Assembly: GCA_910588945.1 (NCBI GenBank)
Contig: CAJUSF010000013.1
Location: forward strand, 135,510-199,509
Reading direction: 5' to 3'
Length of the DNA stretch: 64,000 nt
DNA from: an uncultured Eggerthellaceae bacterium
GTDB lineage: Bacteria > Actinomycetota > Coriobacteriia > Coriobacteriales > Eggerthellaceae
Shown here: one piece after another, positions 1-9,135 of the stretch
Layout: every line of letters begins with the position of its first letter
Numbering within the stretch: position 1 is the first letter of the stretch
Notes under the pieces: generated by a model
Told to the model about the DNA's origin: nothing
Seen by the model: only the letters and a program-made list of their open reading frames with translations
Database searches by the model: none
Translations under genes and position numbers: made by a program

Positions 1-2
1 CA

Positions 3-578
3 AAGGTGCTCGCTAGTATCGAAGCGCTTCTCAATAAGACAATCCCCACCATGACACTTGAGACCTACGATATAGACGAACGACTCCTAAAGCGTTCGAA
101 AAGCAATAAAGCGCAGGCACGCTCGAACGAACGCGCGCGCAAACACCGCAACTCGAAATACGACTACACCGGTTGGGGCGATCTTAGGCGCGGGGCGAAA
201 AAGCTCAAGGATATGAACGCACAGGAGAGAGAGGCTGCTGAAAAGCAGAAGACTAAACGAGCAAAAAAGGCCTCTCAGGCAAAGCGCAAAGGCCACACGG
301 ATGACGAAGAGCTCCTAACAAAAGGTGACACCAGACGTGGATCAAACCGTCCTGGTATGAAAAGCAGCGCTCTTCGCAACCCGAAGAAGGGAAGCGGAAA
401 GTCAGGTCGCAACGCTTCAATGAGAGGGTCTCACAAAAAGAACAGCAACGCGGGCAACAAACAGGATGGGCGAGGTGAGCGCGGCTCCGGTAAGCGCTCG
501 GGCAACTATAAGGGCGCCCAACAAGGTGGCGCGGGCGATAGACACAAAGGTCGCCGCGGTGCAGCCCGTATGAAGTAG
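3..578 (+). CDS. DEAD-box RNA helicase, C-terminal fragment (start lies left of the window)
   Basis: The reading frame is open from the left edge, so the true start is outside the window. The first visible residues (IEALLNKTIP and what follows) match the end of the second RecA-like helicase domain of RhlE/CshA-type DEAD-box proteins, which unwind RNA during ribosome assembly and mRNA decay. The remaining roughly 150 residues form a very basic, low-complexity tail rich in Lys, Arg, Gly and Ser, ending in an RGRRGAARMK-like stretch; such tails usually bind RNA non-specifically. None of the ATPase motifs can be seen because they are upstream. The gene is followed by a clear terminator at 641-667. 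The assignment rests on a short conserved piece and the tail composition, so the exact subfamily is uncertain. Confidence 0.75.
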   Translation, partial: KVLASIEALLNKTIPTMTLETYDIDERLLKRSKSNKAQARSNERARKHRNSKYDYTGWGDLRRGAKKLKDMNAQEREAAEKQKTKRAKKASQAKRKGHTDDEELLTKGDTRRGSNRPGMKSSALRNPKKGSGKSGRNASMRGSHKKNSNAGNKQDGRGERGSGKRSGNYKGAQQGGAGDRHKGRRGAARMK

Positions 579-640
579 CCAGCGCGATGGTATTAGGCGG
601 TGCTTTCGTTAATAGGCTGTCATACATCTCACGATCTTAA

Positions 641-667
641 AAGGCGCTTACTAGGAGCGCCTTTTTT
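641..667 (+). terminator. Rho-independent terminator of the helicase gene
   Basis: An 8-bp stem AAGGCGCT / AGCGCCTT with a 7-nt loop is followed by a run of T residues. It lies 60 bases after the helicase stop codon and in the right orientation. Confidence 0.85.
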
Positions 668-849
668 CATGCTTTGAGAGACCTACAGGGCTTTCGAAGA
701 TGCGAAGTTCTGCGGGTTAAAGGCTTGCTCTTAACGACAGCTCGACGTCATCCATATAACGTACTAGAGCTCATCGACTGATGACTTCCAACTGACAACT
801 GCCAGCTGAAGAGCGCCGGCTGTCGGTGCCCAACATCAATGTTCAGATA

Positions 850-880
850 GAAAAATGTCCGGGAGCGTTGCCCCCGGACG
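850..880 (-). terminator. Rho-independent terminator of gdhA
   Basis: On the minus strand a 7-bp stem GTCCGGG / CCCGGAC is followed by a T-rich tail (ATTTTTCT). It lies about 30 bases after the gdhA stop codon. Confidence 0.8.
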
Positions 881-910
881 CAGATGTAGTGCTTTGTTTT
901 AGCGCAAACC

Positions 911-2242
911 CTAAACGACACCTTCGGCCATCATGGCATCGGCAACCTTCTCGAAGCCGGCGATGTTGGCGCCCATAACATAGTCACCCTCATGTCCATA
1001 GCGCTTCGCAGCATCGTCGATCGCGTGGAAGATGTTGATCATGATACCCTTGAGCTTCTCGTCGACCTCCTCGAATGACCAAGACAAACGCTCGGAATTC
1101 TGCGACATCTCAAGTCCTGAAGTGGCAACACCGCCTGCATTTGCAGCCTTGCCCGGAATGAAGCAGACACCGTGATCCTGAAGATATTCAGTAGCCTCGA
1201 TGGTTGTCGGCATATTAGCACCCTCGGCGAGCAGCTTGCAGCCGCCCTTTACGAGATCCTCAGCATCATCGATGAACACCTCGTTTTGCGTGGCGCACGG
1301 GAGCGCAATATCGCACTGGATGCTCCAAACACCCCTACCCTCATGATATTCAACGCCCTCGCGACGCGCCGCATATTCCGAGATGCGTCCGCGCTCGACC
1401 TCTTTGATCTGCTTGACAAGATCGACATCGATACCGTTGGGATCATGGATCCAACCGGTGGAATCGGAGAGCGTAACGACCGTTGCACCGAGCTGCTGTG
1501 CCTTCTGCGTCGCATAGATCGCAACATTGCCCGAACCGGAGATGCAGACCGTCTTGCCCTCGAAGCTGTCGCCCTTCGACTTCAGGTACTCCTGTGCGAT
1601 ATAGACAAGTCCATAACCTGTGGCCTCGGTGCGTGCGAGCGAGCCGCCGAAAGAGAGACCCTTTCCTGTGAGAACACCCTCAAAGACATCCTTGATGCGC
1701 TTGTACTGACCAAACATGAAACCGATCTCACGACCGCCGACGCCGATATCACCCGCAGGAACATCGGTGTCCGCACCGATATAGCGCTGAAGCTCGGTCA
1801 TGAATGACTGGCAAAACCTCATGACCTCCATATCGGATTTGCCTTTCGGATCAAAATCGCATCCGCCCTTGCCGCCACCCATAGGAAGCGTCGTGAGCGA
1901 ATTCTTGAAGATCTGCTCGAATCCGAGGAACTTGATGATTCCAAGATTTACTGACGGATGAAAACGAAGGCCGCCCTTGTAAGGCCCTATAGCGCTATTG
2001 AACTGAACGCGGAAAGCACGGTTTACCTGCACGTTTCCGTTGTCGTCCACCCACGGCACACGGAAGATAACAACGCGCTCCGGCTCTACGATGCGCTCGA
2101 GAAGGCCCGCCTTCTCATATTCCGGATGAGCCTCAACTACCGGCTCGAGGGATTGCATGACCTCAGTCACAGCTTGGATGAATTCGGGCTGCTCGGGATT
2201 CTTCTGTCGAACCAGCTCGATGATTCGCTCAGTGTATTTCAC
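911..2242 (-). CDS. gdhA: NADP-specific glutamate dehydrogenase
   Basis: This 443-residue enzyme reversibly aminates 2-oxoglutarate to glutamate and is a main ammonium-assimilating or glutamate-fermenting enzyme in anaerobes. The length is typical of the hexameric NADP-type (GdhA) class. Visible hallmarks are the PMGGGKGG active-site segment at residues 120-127 with the catalytic Lys125, the PAGDIGVGG segment with Asp165, and the Rossmann motif GSGNVA at 236-241. The start is GTG, preceded by a strong AGGAGG at 2249-2254. The gene appears monocistronic, with a terminator at 850-880 and a possible promoter near 2294. Assignment to GdhA is firm; NADP over NAD preference is inferred from the family. 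Confidence 0.96.
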   Translation of the reverse strand: MKYTERIIELVRQKNPEQPEFIQAVTEVMQSLEPVVEAHPEYEKAGLLERIVEPERVVIFRVPWVDDNGNVQVNRAFRVQFNSAIGPYKGGLRFHPSVNLGIIKFLGFEQIFKNSLTTLPMGGGKGGCDFDPKGKSDMEVMRFCQSFMTELQRYIGADTDVPAGDIGVGGREIGFMFGQYKRIKDVFEGVLTGKGLSFGGSLARTEATGYGLVYIAQEYLKSKGDSFEGKTVCISGSGNVAIYATQKAQQLGATVVTLSDSTGWIHDPNGIDVDLVKQIKEVERGRISEYAARREGVEYHEGRGVWSIQCDIALPCATQNEVFIDDAEDLVKGGCKLLAEGANMPTTIEATEYLQDHGVCFIPGKAANAGGVATSGLEMSQNSERLSWSFEEVDEKLKGIMINIFHAIDDAAKRYGHEGDYVMGANIAGFEKVADAMMAEGVV

Positions 2243-2293
2243 CTGAAACCTCCTAATGGCTTTGCGAGATTTATCGCAACTTACGCTTAGAAG

Positions 2294-2299
2294 ATTATA
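2294..2299 (-). promoter_or_regulatory. Probable -10 element of the gdhA promoter
   Basis: The minus strand reads a perfect TATAAT here, about 50 bases before the gdhA GTG start. No good -35 hexamer is seen 16-18 bp upstream, which could mean activator dependence or a chance match in AT-rich DNA. Confidence 0.4.
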
Positions 2300-2477
2300 T
2301 GGATGCGTCGCAATGATCCCCTTCGATTTAATGATCTTGAAACATTACGTAACCTTGAGCGGATCATTGCGCCTGACAAAGGGAAAACAGAGCGCATCGC
2401 ATATATCTCAAACTCAATAAACCGATTGGGTCTAGCGCTTAGCGCTTCGCCTACCAGGATTCAAATGCGGTGTGTAA

Positions 2478-3443
2478 CTAGAGAACCTCGATCACACGCG
2501 ATGAGGGGATATCATTCGATGAGAGGATCACAAGTCCCACATCTCCGCGCTCAGGAGCCTGCACGACAAACGTATCGCCGCCAACCTTCGATCGGTAGAA
2601 CTGAGACTGCTGCTCGATCGGGGTGGTAAGGATGACGAAATCGATAGCATCATAGTCCGATATCAATGCAAGCCTCGGTGTTATGCAGACGACGACATTG
2701 GCCCCCTGATCGGCCATATCCTGCTCAATCGCAGACATTTCCTGCTTACCTTTGTAGCTCTCGATCGAGAATACGCCGATCTTTTTCGAGCCACTGGATA
2801 GGACCATAGGATCGTTATAATGCTCAAGATCAAAAAGGTTGAGCGATATAACGCTTGCGCCCTTTCGCTCATATAGATCGCTCACATCGGAGACGAATAC
2901 GCCATCGTATTCGGCGTTGATGGCGCGAGGATACATCGCAAGGATACGAAGGCCGACGCTGTGCGCTGGATCGAGTAGCGCATTCGGACTTTGAGAGGCT
3001 ATATCCGAGCCCGATGAAACACCATCACCTCTCAGCACGGAATCATCTTGGATAAGTCCGTCTTTAGTCTCCAAAAGCGCTTCGGCTTGTATGCCCTGCC
3101 CCTGAGAGATCTCCTCAACTGGACCGTTATCAGGATCAGTGATAGAGCGCTCCTCCGATGAGCTCGGAGTTTGTCCGTCCAATGCACTTGACGCAGCCGC
3201 ACCCGAACTTGAATTCAAAGCGCGCGTTTTGGAGTCGTCGTCAGCATCGATATCGGGCTCGACAACACCGTTGAAAAGGATGACTGAGTATCCGTCCATC
3301 TCGCCTACTGTGTCGTCAACGAATGTGGCCGCTATCGTCCAAGAGCGTCCTGTTGAGAAATACCCTATCAACACGACGCTCGCCACGACGACGAGCATCG
3401 CGAAGACTATGAGTGCGATCTTTTCTCTAAAGGTCTTATCCAT
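2478..3443 (-). CDS. Membrane-anchored protein of unknown function upstream of gdhA
   Basis: I do not recognise this 321-residue protein. It has a short basic N-terminus, a single membrane segment at about residues 9-28, and then probably an extracytoplasmic part. Residues 65-160 are low-complexity and rich in Ser, Asp, Gly and Glu, like a disordered linker. The last 160 residues look folded, with alternating hydrophobic strands (for example YDGVFVSDVSDLYER, KKIGVFSIESYKG, ANVVVCITPRLALISD); this pattern is loosely reminiscent of CapA/YmdB-type metallophosphoesterase folds, but metal-binding histidines are not obvious. It starts 29 bases after uvrA ends and is probably co-transcribed with it. 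Confidence 0.7.
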   Translation of the reverse strand: MDKTFREKIALIVFAMLVVVASVVLIGYFSTGRSWTIAATFVDDTVGEMDGYSVILFNGVVEPDIDADDDSKTRALNSSSGAAASSALDGQTPSSSEERSITDPDNGPVEEISQGQGIQAEALLETKDGLIQDDSVLRGDGVSSGSDIASQSPNALLDPAHSVGLRILAMYPRAINAEYDGVFVSDVSDLYERKGASVISLNLFDLEHYNDPMVLSSGSKKIGVFSIESYKGKQEMSAIEQDMADQGANVVVCITPRLALISDYDAIDFVILTTPIEQQSQFYRSKVGGDTFVVQAPERGDVGLVILSSNDIPSSRVIEVL

Positions 3444-3472
3444 GCACCTAATTATATATGCATGGATAAGAT

Positions 3473-6421
3473 TCAGTCGCTCTCTTTGATATCGTCAACA
3501 AAAGCGCGAGCATCCTCAAGCACACGTTTGACGAATTGCCCCGTGAAACTACCTTCGACCTCAGCAACCTGTTCAGGTGTTCCCGTGGCGATGATATTGC
3601 CTCCCTTATCCCCTCCTTCAGGGCCAAGATCGATTATATGGTCAGCGCACTTGATGACATCGAGATTGTGCTCGATCACAAGAACTGTATTTCCAGCATC
3701 CACCAATCGCTGCAAAACCTCTAGAAGCTGACGCACATCCTCGAAGTGAAGACCGGTGGTCGGCTCGTCTAAGATATAAAATGTCTTGCCTGTCGAGCGC
3801 TTCTGTAGCTCGCTCGAGAGCTTAACACGCTGCGCTTCTCCGCCGGACAAAGTGGTCGCGGGCTGTCCAAGGCGGATATATCCGAGTCCGACATCGTAAA
3901 GCGTCTGCAGCTTGCGCTTGATGCCGGGAATGTTCTCAAAGAACGCGAGCGCGTCTTCGACCGTCATGTCAAGAACCTCAGCGATGTTCTTGCCACGGTA
4001 TGTTACCTGCAAGGTCTCGCGGTTGTATCTGGTGCCGTTACATACCTCGCAAGGAACATAGATATCCGGAAGAAAGTGCATTTCGATCTTGAGCTGACCG
4101 TCACCTTTGCACGCCTCACATCTGCCTCCGTTCACATTGAAAGAGAAACGTCCGGGAGAGTATCCTCTGGCCTTGGCCTCAGCAGTTGATGCGAACAGCG
4201 CCCTTATATCGTCCCAAAGACCTATATAGGTGGCAGGATTCGATCTCGGAGTGCGACCAATGGGGCTCTGATCGATATTGATCACTTTATCGAGGCTATC
4301 GATACCGCTGATCTTGCGATAGGTCCCCGTTCGCTTATGCGCATGATTGAGTCTATTGACAAGAGCTGGCGCAAGCGTATCTGTAATAAGCGAGCTCTTC
4401 CCTGAACCTGAGACGCCTGTGACAACCGTGAGCGTACCGATAGGCACCTCGAGCGTGACGTTGTTCAGATTGTTCTCTTTGGCGCCTGTAAGCTTAAGCT
4501 TTCCCCTTCTGGGCGCTCGACGTTTCTCCGGAAGGACGATCCGGCGCTTTCCGCAAAGATATTCGCCCGTCATAGACCCCGGTGTTCTCATCACTTCTTC
4601 AGGCGTTCCGATAGCCGTGATCGATCCACCGTGCTCGCCTGCACCCGGCCCCATATCGACTACGAAATCCGCGCTGCGGATCGTGTCCTCATCATGCTCG
4701 ACGACGATGACGGTATTTCCCAGATCGCGAAGCTGCTCTAGCGTGGCGATCAAACGCTCATTGTCTCTTTGATGAAGACCGATCGACGGCTCATCAAGTA
4801 TATAAAGCACACCCATAAGGCCTGCCCCAATCTGGGTAGCAAGCCTGATGCGCTGCGCTTCGCCACCTGATAGCGTAGCTGTTGCGCGCTCGAGCGTAAG
4901 ATAATCGAGTCCGACGTTAACAAGGAATCGCAGGCGAGCGATGATCTCTTTCACGATCGGACCTGCTATGTATTCATCCTGCCCATCAAAGTTCAACGAC
5001 TCAAAAAACGCAAGCGAATCGGCGGCGGACAGCTCGGTCACCCCATGGATGGATCGATCGTTGATAGTGACCGCCAGTATCTCAGGCTTAAGACGCCTTC
5101 CACCGCATGTCTTGCAGGCAACGGTGGAGAAATACGATTGCAGACGCTCACGCTTGGCATCTGTATCAGCTTCGGAGAACTTGCGTTTTACAGCCTCGAT
5201 GACGCCTTCCCATTCGATATACCAATAGGTCTCGCGGCCATCTACTGTTATGTAGTCGATGCGGACCTTCTCGCTCCCAAGCCCATTCATCACAGCTTTT
5301 TTTGTCTTGCTCGACAGTTCCTCCCATGGCGTGTTCTCGCTCTCACCCATATGGCGGACGACCGCTTTGAGAACTTGAGGGTAATAGTTGCCCTTCTTGA
5401 ACGGCTCAATGACCCCCTCTTCGATCGAAAGCGAAGGGTCGAGCACCAAAAGCGATTCGTCCACCTCATCTCGGCTTCCGATTCCGAAACAATCCGGACA
5501 CGACCCATAAGGCGCATTGAACGAGAAGTCCCTAGGCTGCAACTCATCCATAGAAAAGCCGTGATCAGGACATGCTAGAGCCAGTGAGAAGATGTGCTCG
5601 TTCTCTGCCATGGCGCCCTTCGCGCCTGACGACACACCATCGCGCCCTGCCGCCTCAACGCCATCCGATCCCTCATCAACCGCTCGATCCGCATCGATGA
5701 TCTGAACAAGAACGCGTCCATCTGCGAGCTTCGTTGCCGTCTCGACTGCCTCGGCGATCCTGCTCGTTGCCGAGCCTTTCAGCGAAACACGATCGACAAC
5801 CACCTCTATAAAGTGCTTGATCTTCTTATTGAGCGTTATCGGCTCGCCTTCCAACCGCACTATCTCGCCATTTATGCGAACACGCGAGAAACCCTCCTTC
5901 TGAAGATCGGAAAAGAGCTTTGTGAACTCGCCTTTTCGCCCTGTGACAACAGGTGCCATTATGATGGCGCGGGTCTTATCGTCTTTTGCGAGTTTCAATA
6001 TCTCATCCGTGACCTGATCGGTCGTCTGTTTCTTGATCTCTCGTCCACAAATAGGACAGTGTGGAATACCAACCCTTGCGAACAAAAGGCGCAGATAATC
6101 ATAGATCTCGGTCGTGGTGCCGACCGTCGACCTCGGATTCCGCGATGTGGTCTTCTGATCGATAGACACAGCTGGCGAAAGCCCATCGATAGAATCTAGG
6201 TCGGGCTTGCTCATCTGGCCTAAGAACATCCTTGCATAACTCGAGAGGCTCTCGACATACCGCCTCTGACCTTCGGCATACATCGTGTCAAAAGCAAGGC
6301 TGGATTTTCCCGATCCAGACAGACCTGTTATAACAACAAGCTTATCGCGTGGGATTGCGAGGTCGATATTCTTAAGATTATGCTCACGCGCGCCTTTTAT
6401 GACTATTTCTTTTTGACTCAT
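3473..6421 (-). CDS. uvrA: UvrABC excinuclease subunit A
   Basis: UvrA is the dimeric ABC-type ATPase that finds bulky DNA lesions and loads UvrB in nucleotide excision repair. The 982-residue protein has the first Walker A (GLSGSGKSS, residues 33-41), the ABC signature LSGGEAQR in each half, a second Walker A (GVSGSGKSS), and zinc-finger cysteine pairs, including CEACKGDG and CEVCNGTRY in the C-terminal half. It is about 40 residues longer than many UvrA proteins because of a Gly/Ala/Asp-rich insert near residues 250-275 and a short acidic C-terminal extension. A purine-rich ribosome binding site (AGGAAGAAGAAAAG) precedes the ATG. No uvrB or uvrC is in the window. Confidence 0.98.
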   Translation of the reverse strand: MSQKEIVIKGAREHNLKNIDLAIPRDKLVVITGLSGSGKSSLAFDTMYAEGQRRYVESLSSYARMFLGQMSKPDLDSIDGLSPAVSIDQKTTSRNPRSTVGTTTEIYDYLRLLFARVGIPHCPICGREIKKQTTDQVTDEILKLAKDDKTRAIIMAPVVTGRKGEFTKLFSDLQKEGFSRVRINGEIVRLEGEPITLNKKIKHFIEVVVDRVSLKGSATSRIAEAVETATKLADGRVLVQIIDADRAVDEGSDGVEAAGRDGVSSGAKGAMAENEHIFSLALACPDHGFSMDELQPRDFSFNAPYGSCPDCFGIGSRDEVDESLLVLDPSLSIEEGVIEPFKKGNYYPQVLKAVVRHMGESENTPWEELSSKTKKAVMNGLGSEKVRIDYITVDGRETYWYIEWEGVIEAVKRKFSEADTDAKRERLQSYFSTVACKTCGGRRLKPEILAVTINDRSIHGVTELSAADSLAFFESLNFDGQDEYIAGPIVKEIIARLRFLVNVGLDYLTLERATATLSGGEAQRIRLATQIGAGLMGVLYILDEPSIGLHQRDNERLIATLEQLRDLGNTVIVVEHDEDTIRSADFVVDMGPGAGEHGGSITAIGTPEEVMRTPGSMTGEYLCGKRRIVLPEKRRAPRRGKLKLTGAKENNLNNVTLEVPIGTLTVVTGVSGSGKSSLITDTLAPALVNRLNHAHKRTGTYRKISGIDSLDKVINIDQSPIGRTPRSNPATYIGLWDDIRALFASTAEAKARGYSPGRFSFNVNGGRCEACKGDGQLKIEMHFLPDIYVPCEVCNGTRYNRETLQVTYRGKNIAEVLDMTVEDALAFFENIPGIKRKLQTLYDVGLGYIRLGQPATTLSGGEAQRVKLSSELQKRSTGKTFYILDEPTTGLHFEDVRQLLEVLQRLVDAGNTVLVIEHNLDVIKCADHIIDLGPEGGDKGGNIIATGTPEQVAEVEGSFTGQFVKRVLEDARAFVDDIKESD

Positions 6422-6646
6422 ATTTACTTTTCTTCTTCCTGATGCATCTTACAGGCATCCGACCCAAGCAAAAGGAGGCTGCAAAACGGGTCGGATCGAT
6501 GTTTTGGTTCATTCTAATACAGAATCATGAAGAAATTATCGAGGCGAACAAATGTTTTATAATTTTTTCGCTTATCGCTGACGAAGTGCAGAAAAAATCA
6601 CCGCTTCATCAACATTGATGCGTATGAAAGAGCCGTGTTGTTGCCG

Positions 6647-7621
6647 CTATCCGCGTGGATGAGCCTGCGAATGGATCGCTTTCAGTCGTTCGGGAGAGAC
6701 ATGAGTGTAGATCTGCGTGGTGGACAGGCTTGCGTGACCGAGCATCTCCTGAACACTGCGCAGATCTGCGCCGCCAGCAAGAATGTCGCTCGCAAACGTA
6801 TGCCTCATCGCATGCGGAGACAGTGTGGGGTCAAGCCCCGCCGCTAGAAGCGTTTTCTTGAACATGCGCCTGATGGCCTGATCACTGAACTGGCCACCTC
6901 TGCTCGAAACGAAAAAAAACTCCGAAGTCTTTCCCGCGAGAAGCTCATCGCGGGAATGATCACGATACTCCCTCAAAGATTCCACCGCAAGATCATGGAT
7001 CGGGATTATGCGCTCCTTCGAGCCTTTGCCAAATACCTTTACAAGCTGGGAGGAAAGATCCACATCACAAAGCTTCAAGTTCGCAACCTCCAAAATGCGC
7101 GCACCACACGCATACATCAGCTCAAGGACAGCCTGATCGCGAACGTCCTCACACGTGCGCTCCACCTGCTCTCCATCAGCATCGATACCCGAATGCACGA
7201 GAAGAAAAGCCCTCATGTCATTATTTCTGATCACCTTCGGAAGCGATGAGGCGCTCTTTGGACCAGACATCGCGCTCACAGGATCCACATCGATGATGCC
7301 TGAAACATTGAGCCACGAGAAGAAACCTTTCAAGGCAGAAAGATGCCTATTTATTGTGCGTTTAGAATACCGTGCCGCATCCATCTCGCCAAGATACCTG
7401 CGAAACTGCCTATGCGTGATATGAAACGGATCGAGCTCTTTTCGCTTGGCCCACCTTAGATAATCGCTCACATCGTTTCGATAGTTGCGAACGGTGTGCG
7501 CAGAAAGATTCCGCTCAAAGGACAGCGACTCCAAATATGCCACAAGTTCGTCTTCGCCTACAAGCTGCTCATCTTCATCATACTTACCGCAGTCTGATTC
7601 GACTCCCGCATCCGATATCAT
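6647..7621 (-). CDS. xerC: Tyrosine recombinase XerC-like
   Basis: This site-specific recombinase of the XerC/XerD family resolves chromosome dimers at dif during cell division. From the chosen start it has 324 residues: an N-terminal core-binding domain (about 20-110) and a catalytic domain with Arg175 (ACGARILE), Lys202 (GKGSKE), His270 and Arg273 (HAMRH), His296 (GHASL) and nucleophile Tyr305 (YTHVSP). An in-frame ATG 15 bases upstream exists, but the ATG at 7621 forms an ATGA overlap with the trmFO stop and has AAGGA in front, so coupled translation from it is more likely. The dprA-trmFO-xerC order is the conserved location of a chromosomal Xer protein, not a phage integrase. Confidence 0.92.
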   Translation of the reverse strand: MISDAGVESDCGKYDEDEQLVGEDELVAYLESLSFERNLSAHTVRNYRNDVSDYLRWAKRKELDPFHITHRQFRRYLGEMDAARYSKRTINRHLSALKGFFSWLNVSGIIDVDPVSAMSGPKSASSLPKVIRNNDMRAFLLVHSGIDADGEQVERTCEDVRDQAVLELMYACGARILEVANLKLCDVDLSSQLVKVFGKGSKERIIPIHDLAVESLREYRDHSRDELLAGKTSEFFFVSSRGGQFSDQAIRRMFKKTLLAAGLDPTLSPHAMRHTFASDILAGGADLRSVQEMLGHASLSTTQIYTHVSPERLKAIHSQAHPRG

Positions 7622-9006
7622 GGTGTATCCTTGCAAGGATGAAGCCCGGCCTCTTTGAGCTTAGCAACATAGGCCGCTAGAGCCTCGGCGCCGCGCTGCT
7701 GATACTTCGCATATCTGAGCTGCTTTTTCTTGATACTCTCTTCAAGCGGAGCGATGATCCCGAAATTCACATGCATCGGCTGATAGTCGATCGTATCTTT
7801 GCTTGTCGCATAATCGAGAAGCGCGCCGAAGACGGTCTCTTTCGGCGGGGTGAAATCCCCCTTCGATTCCAACATCGCAGCAACATTTATGGCAACGTGA
7901 AGTCCGGAGCGAATAGCTTCGCAATAACCTTCGGTTCCCGCAAGCTGGCCAGCCACAAATATCGGGGTGCCAAGAGCGCGCGCTCCATCGGTGGTCAACC
8001 GGCATGTCGAGTCAAGCACCCGCGGGGCATCGATAAAGGTATTGCGATGCATGACCCCATACCTTGCGAACTCCGCTTTTTCAAGACCGGGAATCATCCG
8101 GAACACCCGCTTCTGCTCGCCGAATGTAAGATTCGTCTGAAATCCCACCAAGTTGTAACTCTGACCAGAAGCATCTTCGCGACGCAACTGAAGCGCAGCC
8201 CATGGACGCCTGCCTGTGCTCGGATCGGTGAGCCCCACAGGCTTCATCGTTCCGAACCGCGGCGCATCGATCCCCTTACGTGCGATCTCCTCGATCGGTT
8301 GGCACGCTTGGAAAAGATCCTTCGTCTCAAAATCCTTGACTATGACACGCTTGGCAACAACAAGCTCGGCGATAAAAGCCTCATATTCCTCTTTCGTAAA
8401 CGGCGCATTGAGGTAATCACCCTCTACACCCTCCTCATACCTGCTCTGGCGAAACACCTTGTCCATATCGATGGAGTCCGCCATGACGATCGGTGCTGCG
8501 GCATCGTAGAAGGAAAGCTCGTCAAGTCCGATCAGGTCGGTAAGCTGCGCTGCGAGATCATCAGATGTCAGAGGACCCGTTGCCAAGATGACCGCATCAA
8601 ATTCAGCTGCAAGCGGCGACAGATCGACGACCTCTCCCCTGCGTACATCGATCAGGCTATCACTCTCAACAAGACGCGTGACCTCATTTGAAAACAGCTC
8701 GCGATCAACAGCGAGAGCACCGCCTGCCGCAACTCTGTTGTCAAGCGCTACGCGATATACCGATGAACCCAAAGCATCAAGCTCCGCCTTGATCATTCCG
8801 GCCGCACTGTCAGGCTTTGTGCTCTTGAGCGAATTCGAACACACAAGTTCAGCCAGATCGCCCGTATGATGCACGTCGGTTCTTTTCGCAGGGCGCATCT
8901 CATACAAGACGCAACCTATCCCCAGTCGCGACAGCGTCAACGCCGCCTCGGCTCCGGCAAGGCCACCGCCGATGACGCATGCTCTTTTCTTCGATTCGTT
9001 TTCCAT
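7618..9006 (-). CDS. trmFO: Folate/FAD-dependent tRNA (uracil-54-C5)-methyltransferase TrmFO
   Basis: TrmFO makes the T-loop ribothymidine at position 54 of tRNA using methylenetetrahydrofolate and FADH2. The 462-residue length is typical. The N-terminus carries the FAD-binding Rossmann motif (VIGGGLAGAEAA, residues 11-22), followed by the family-typical YEMRP and AELVCSNSLKS segments; the C-terminal part has GTEGYCEAIRSG and YQPMHVNFGIIAPLE. It lies in the dprA-trmFO-xerC block and overlaps xerC by 4 bp. In many Firmicutes and Actinobacteria topA sits directly upstream of this gene; here the 129-bp gap to dprA holds no gene. Confidence 0.96.
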   Translation of the reverse strand: MENESKKRACVIGGGLAGAEAALTLSRLGIGCVLYEMRPAKRTDVHHTGDLAELVCSNSLKSTKPDSAAGMIKAELDALGSSVYRVALDNRVAAGGALAVDRELFSNEVTRLVESDSLIDVRRGEVVDLSPLAAEFDAVILATGPLTSDDLAAQLTDLIGLDELSFYDAAAPIVMADSIDMDKVFRQSRYEEGVEGDYLNAPFTKEEYEAFIAELVVAKRVIVKDFETKDLFQACQPIEEIARKGIDAPRFGTMKPVGLTDPSTGRRPWAALQLRREDASGQSYNLVGFQTNLTFGEQKRVFRMIPGLEKAEFARYGVMHRNTFIDAPRVLDSTCRLTTDGARALGTPIFVAGQLAGTEGYCEAIRSGLHVAINVAAMLESKGDFTPPKETVFGALLDYATSKDTIDYQPMHVNFGIIAPLEESIKKKQLRYAKYQQRGAEALAAYVAKLKEAGLHPCKDTP

Positions 9007-9135
9007 GCCGCCTAGCTTACCACGAACCTCTCAACCCGACGACTTCAGGCGATGACATAGGCACTTTAATGCCACCCTTTCCGGTCACGGCGCGCTAGCC
9101 AAAAGTCCATTACACCTAACACATCACCATCCTAT

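Larger units (their letters stand above)
579..910. other. Intergenic region between convergent genes with a nested inverted repeat
   Basis: This 332-bp stretch separates the end of the plus-strand helicase gene from the end of minus-strand gdhA. Each gene has its own terminator (641-667 and 850-880). Between them two nested complementary pairs are visible: CGACAGC at 735-741 with GCTGTCG at 819-825, and GTCATC at 747-752 with GATGAC at 780-785. No open frame with a ribosome binding site was seen. The segment could fold into a structured RNA of about 90 nt, but no promoter was recognised. Confidence 0.35.

Noticed and set aside
1172..1807. Plus-strand open frame of 211 codons opposite gdhA
   Set aside because: It lies fully antisense to a clear glutamate dehydrogenase, has no ribosome binding site and its translation looks like no protein family.
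6593..6620. xerC terminator
   Set aside because: CATCAA/TTGATG with a 2-nt loop cannot form a stable hairpin and the T-run is eight bases away from it, so it was not listed.
6647..7621. Phage or island integrase
   Set aside because: The recombinase lies in the conserved dprA-trmFO-xerC block, has the length and motifs of XerC, and no tRNA, attachment site or mobile gene is nearby.
7771..8691. Plus-strand open frame of 306 codons opposite trmFO
   Set aside because: It is entirely antisense to trmFO, without family motifs or a ribosome binding site; the codon pattern is that of the opposite strand.
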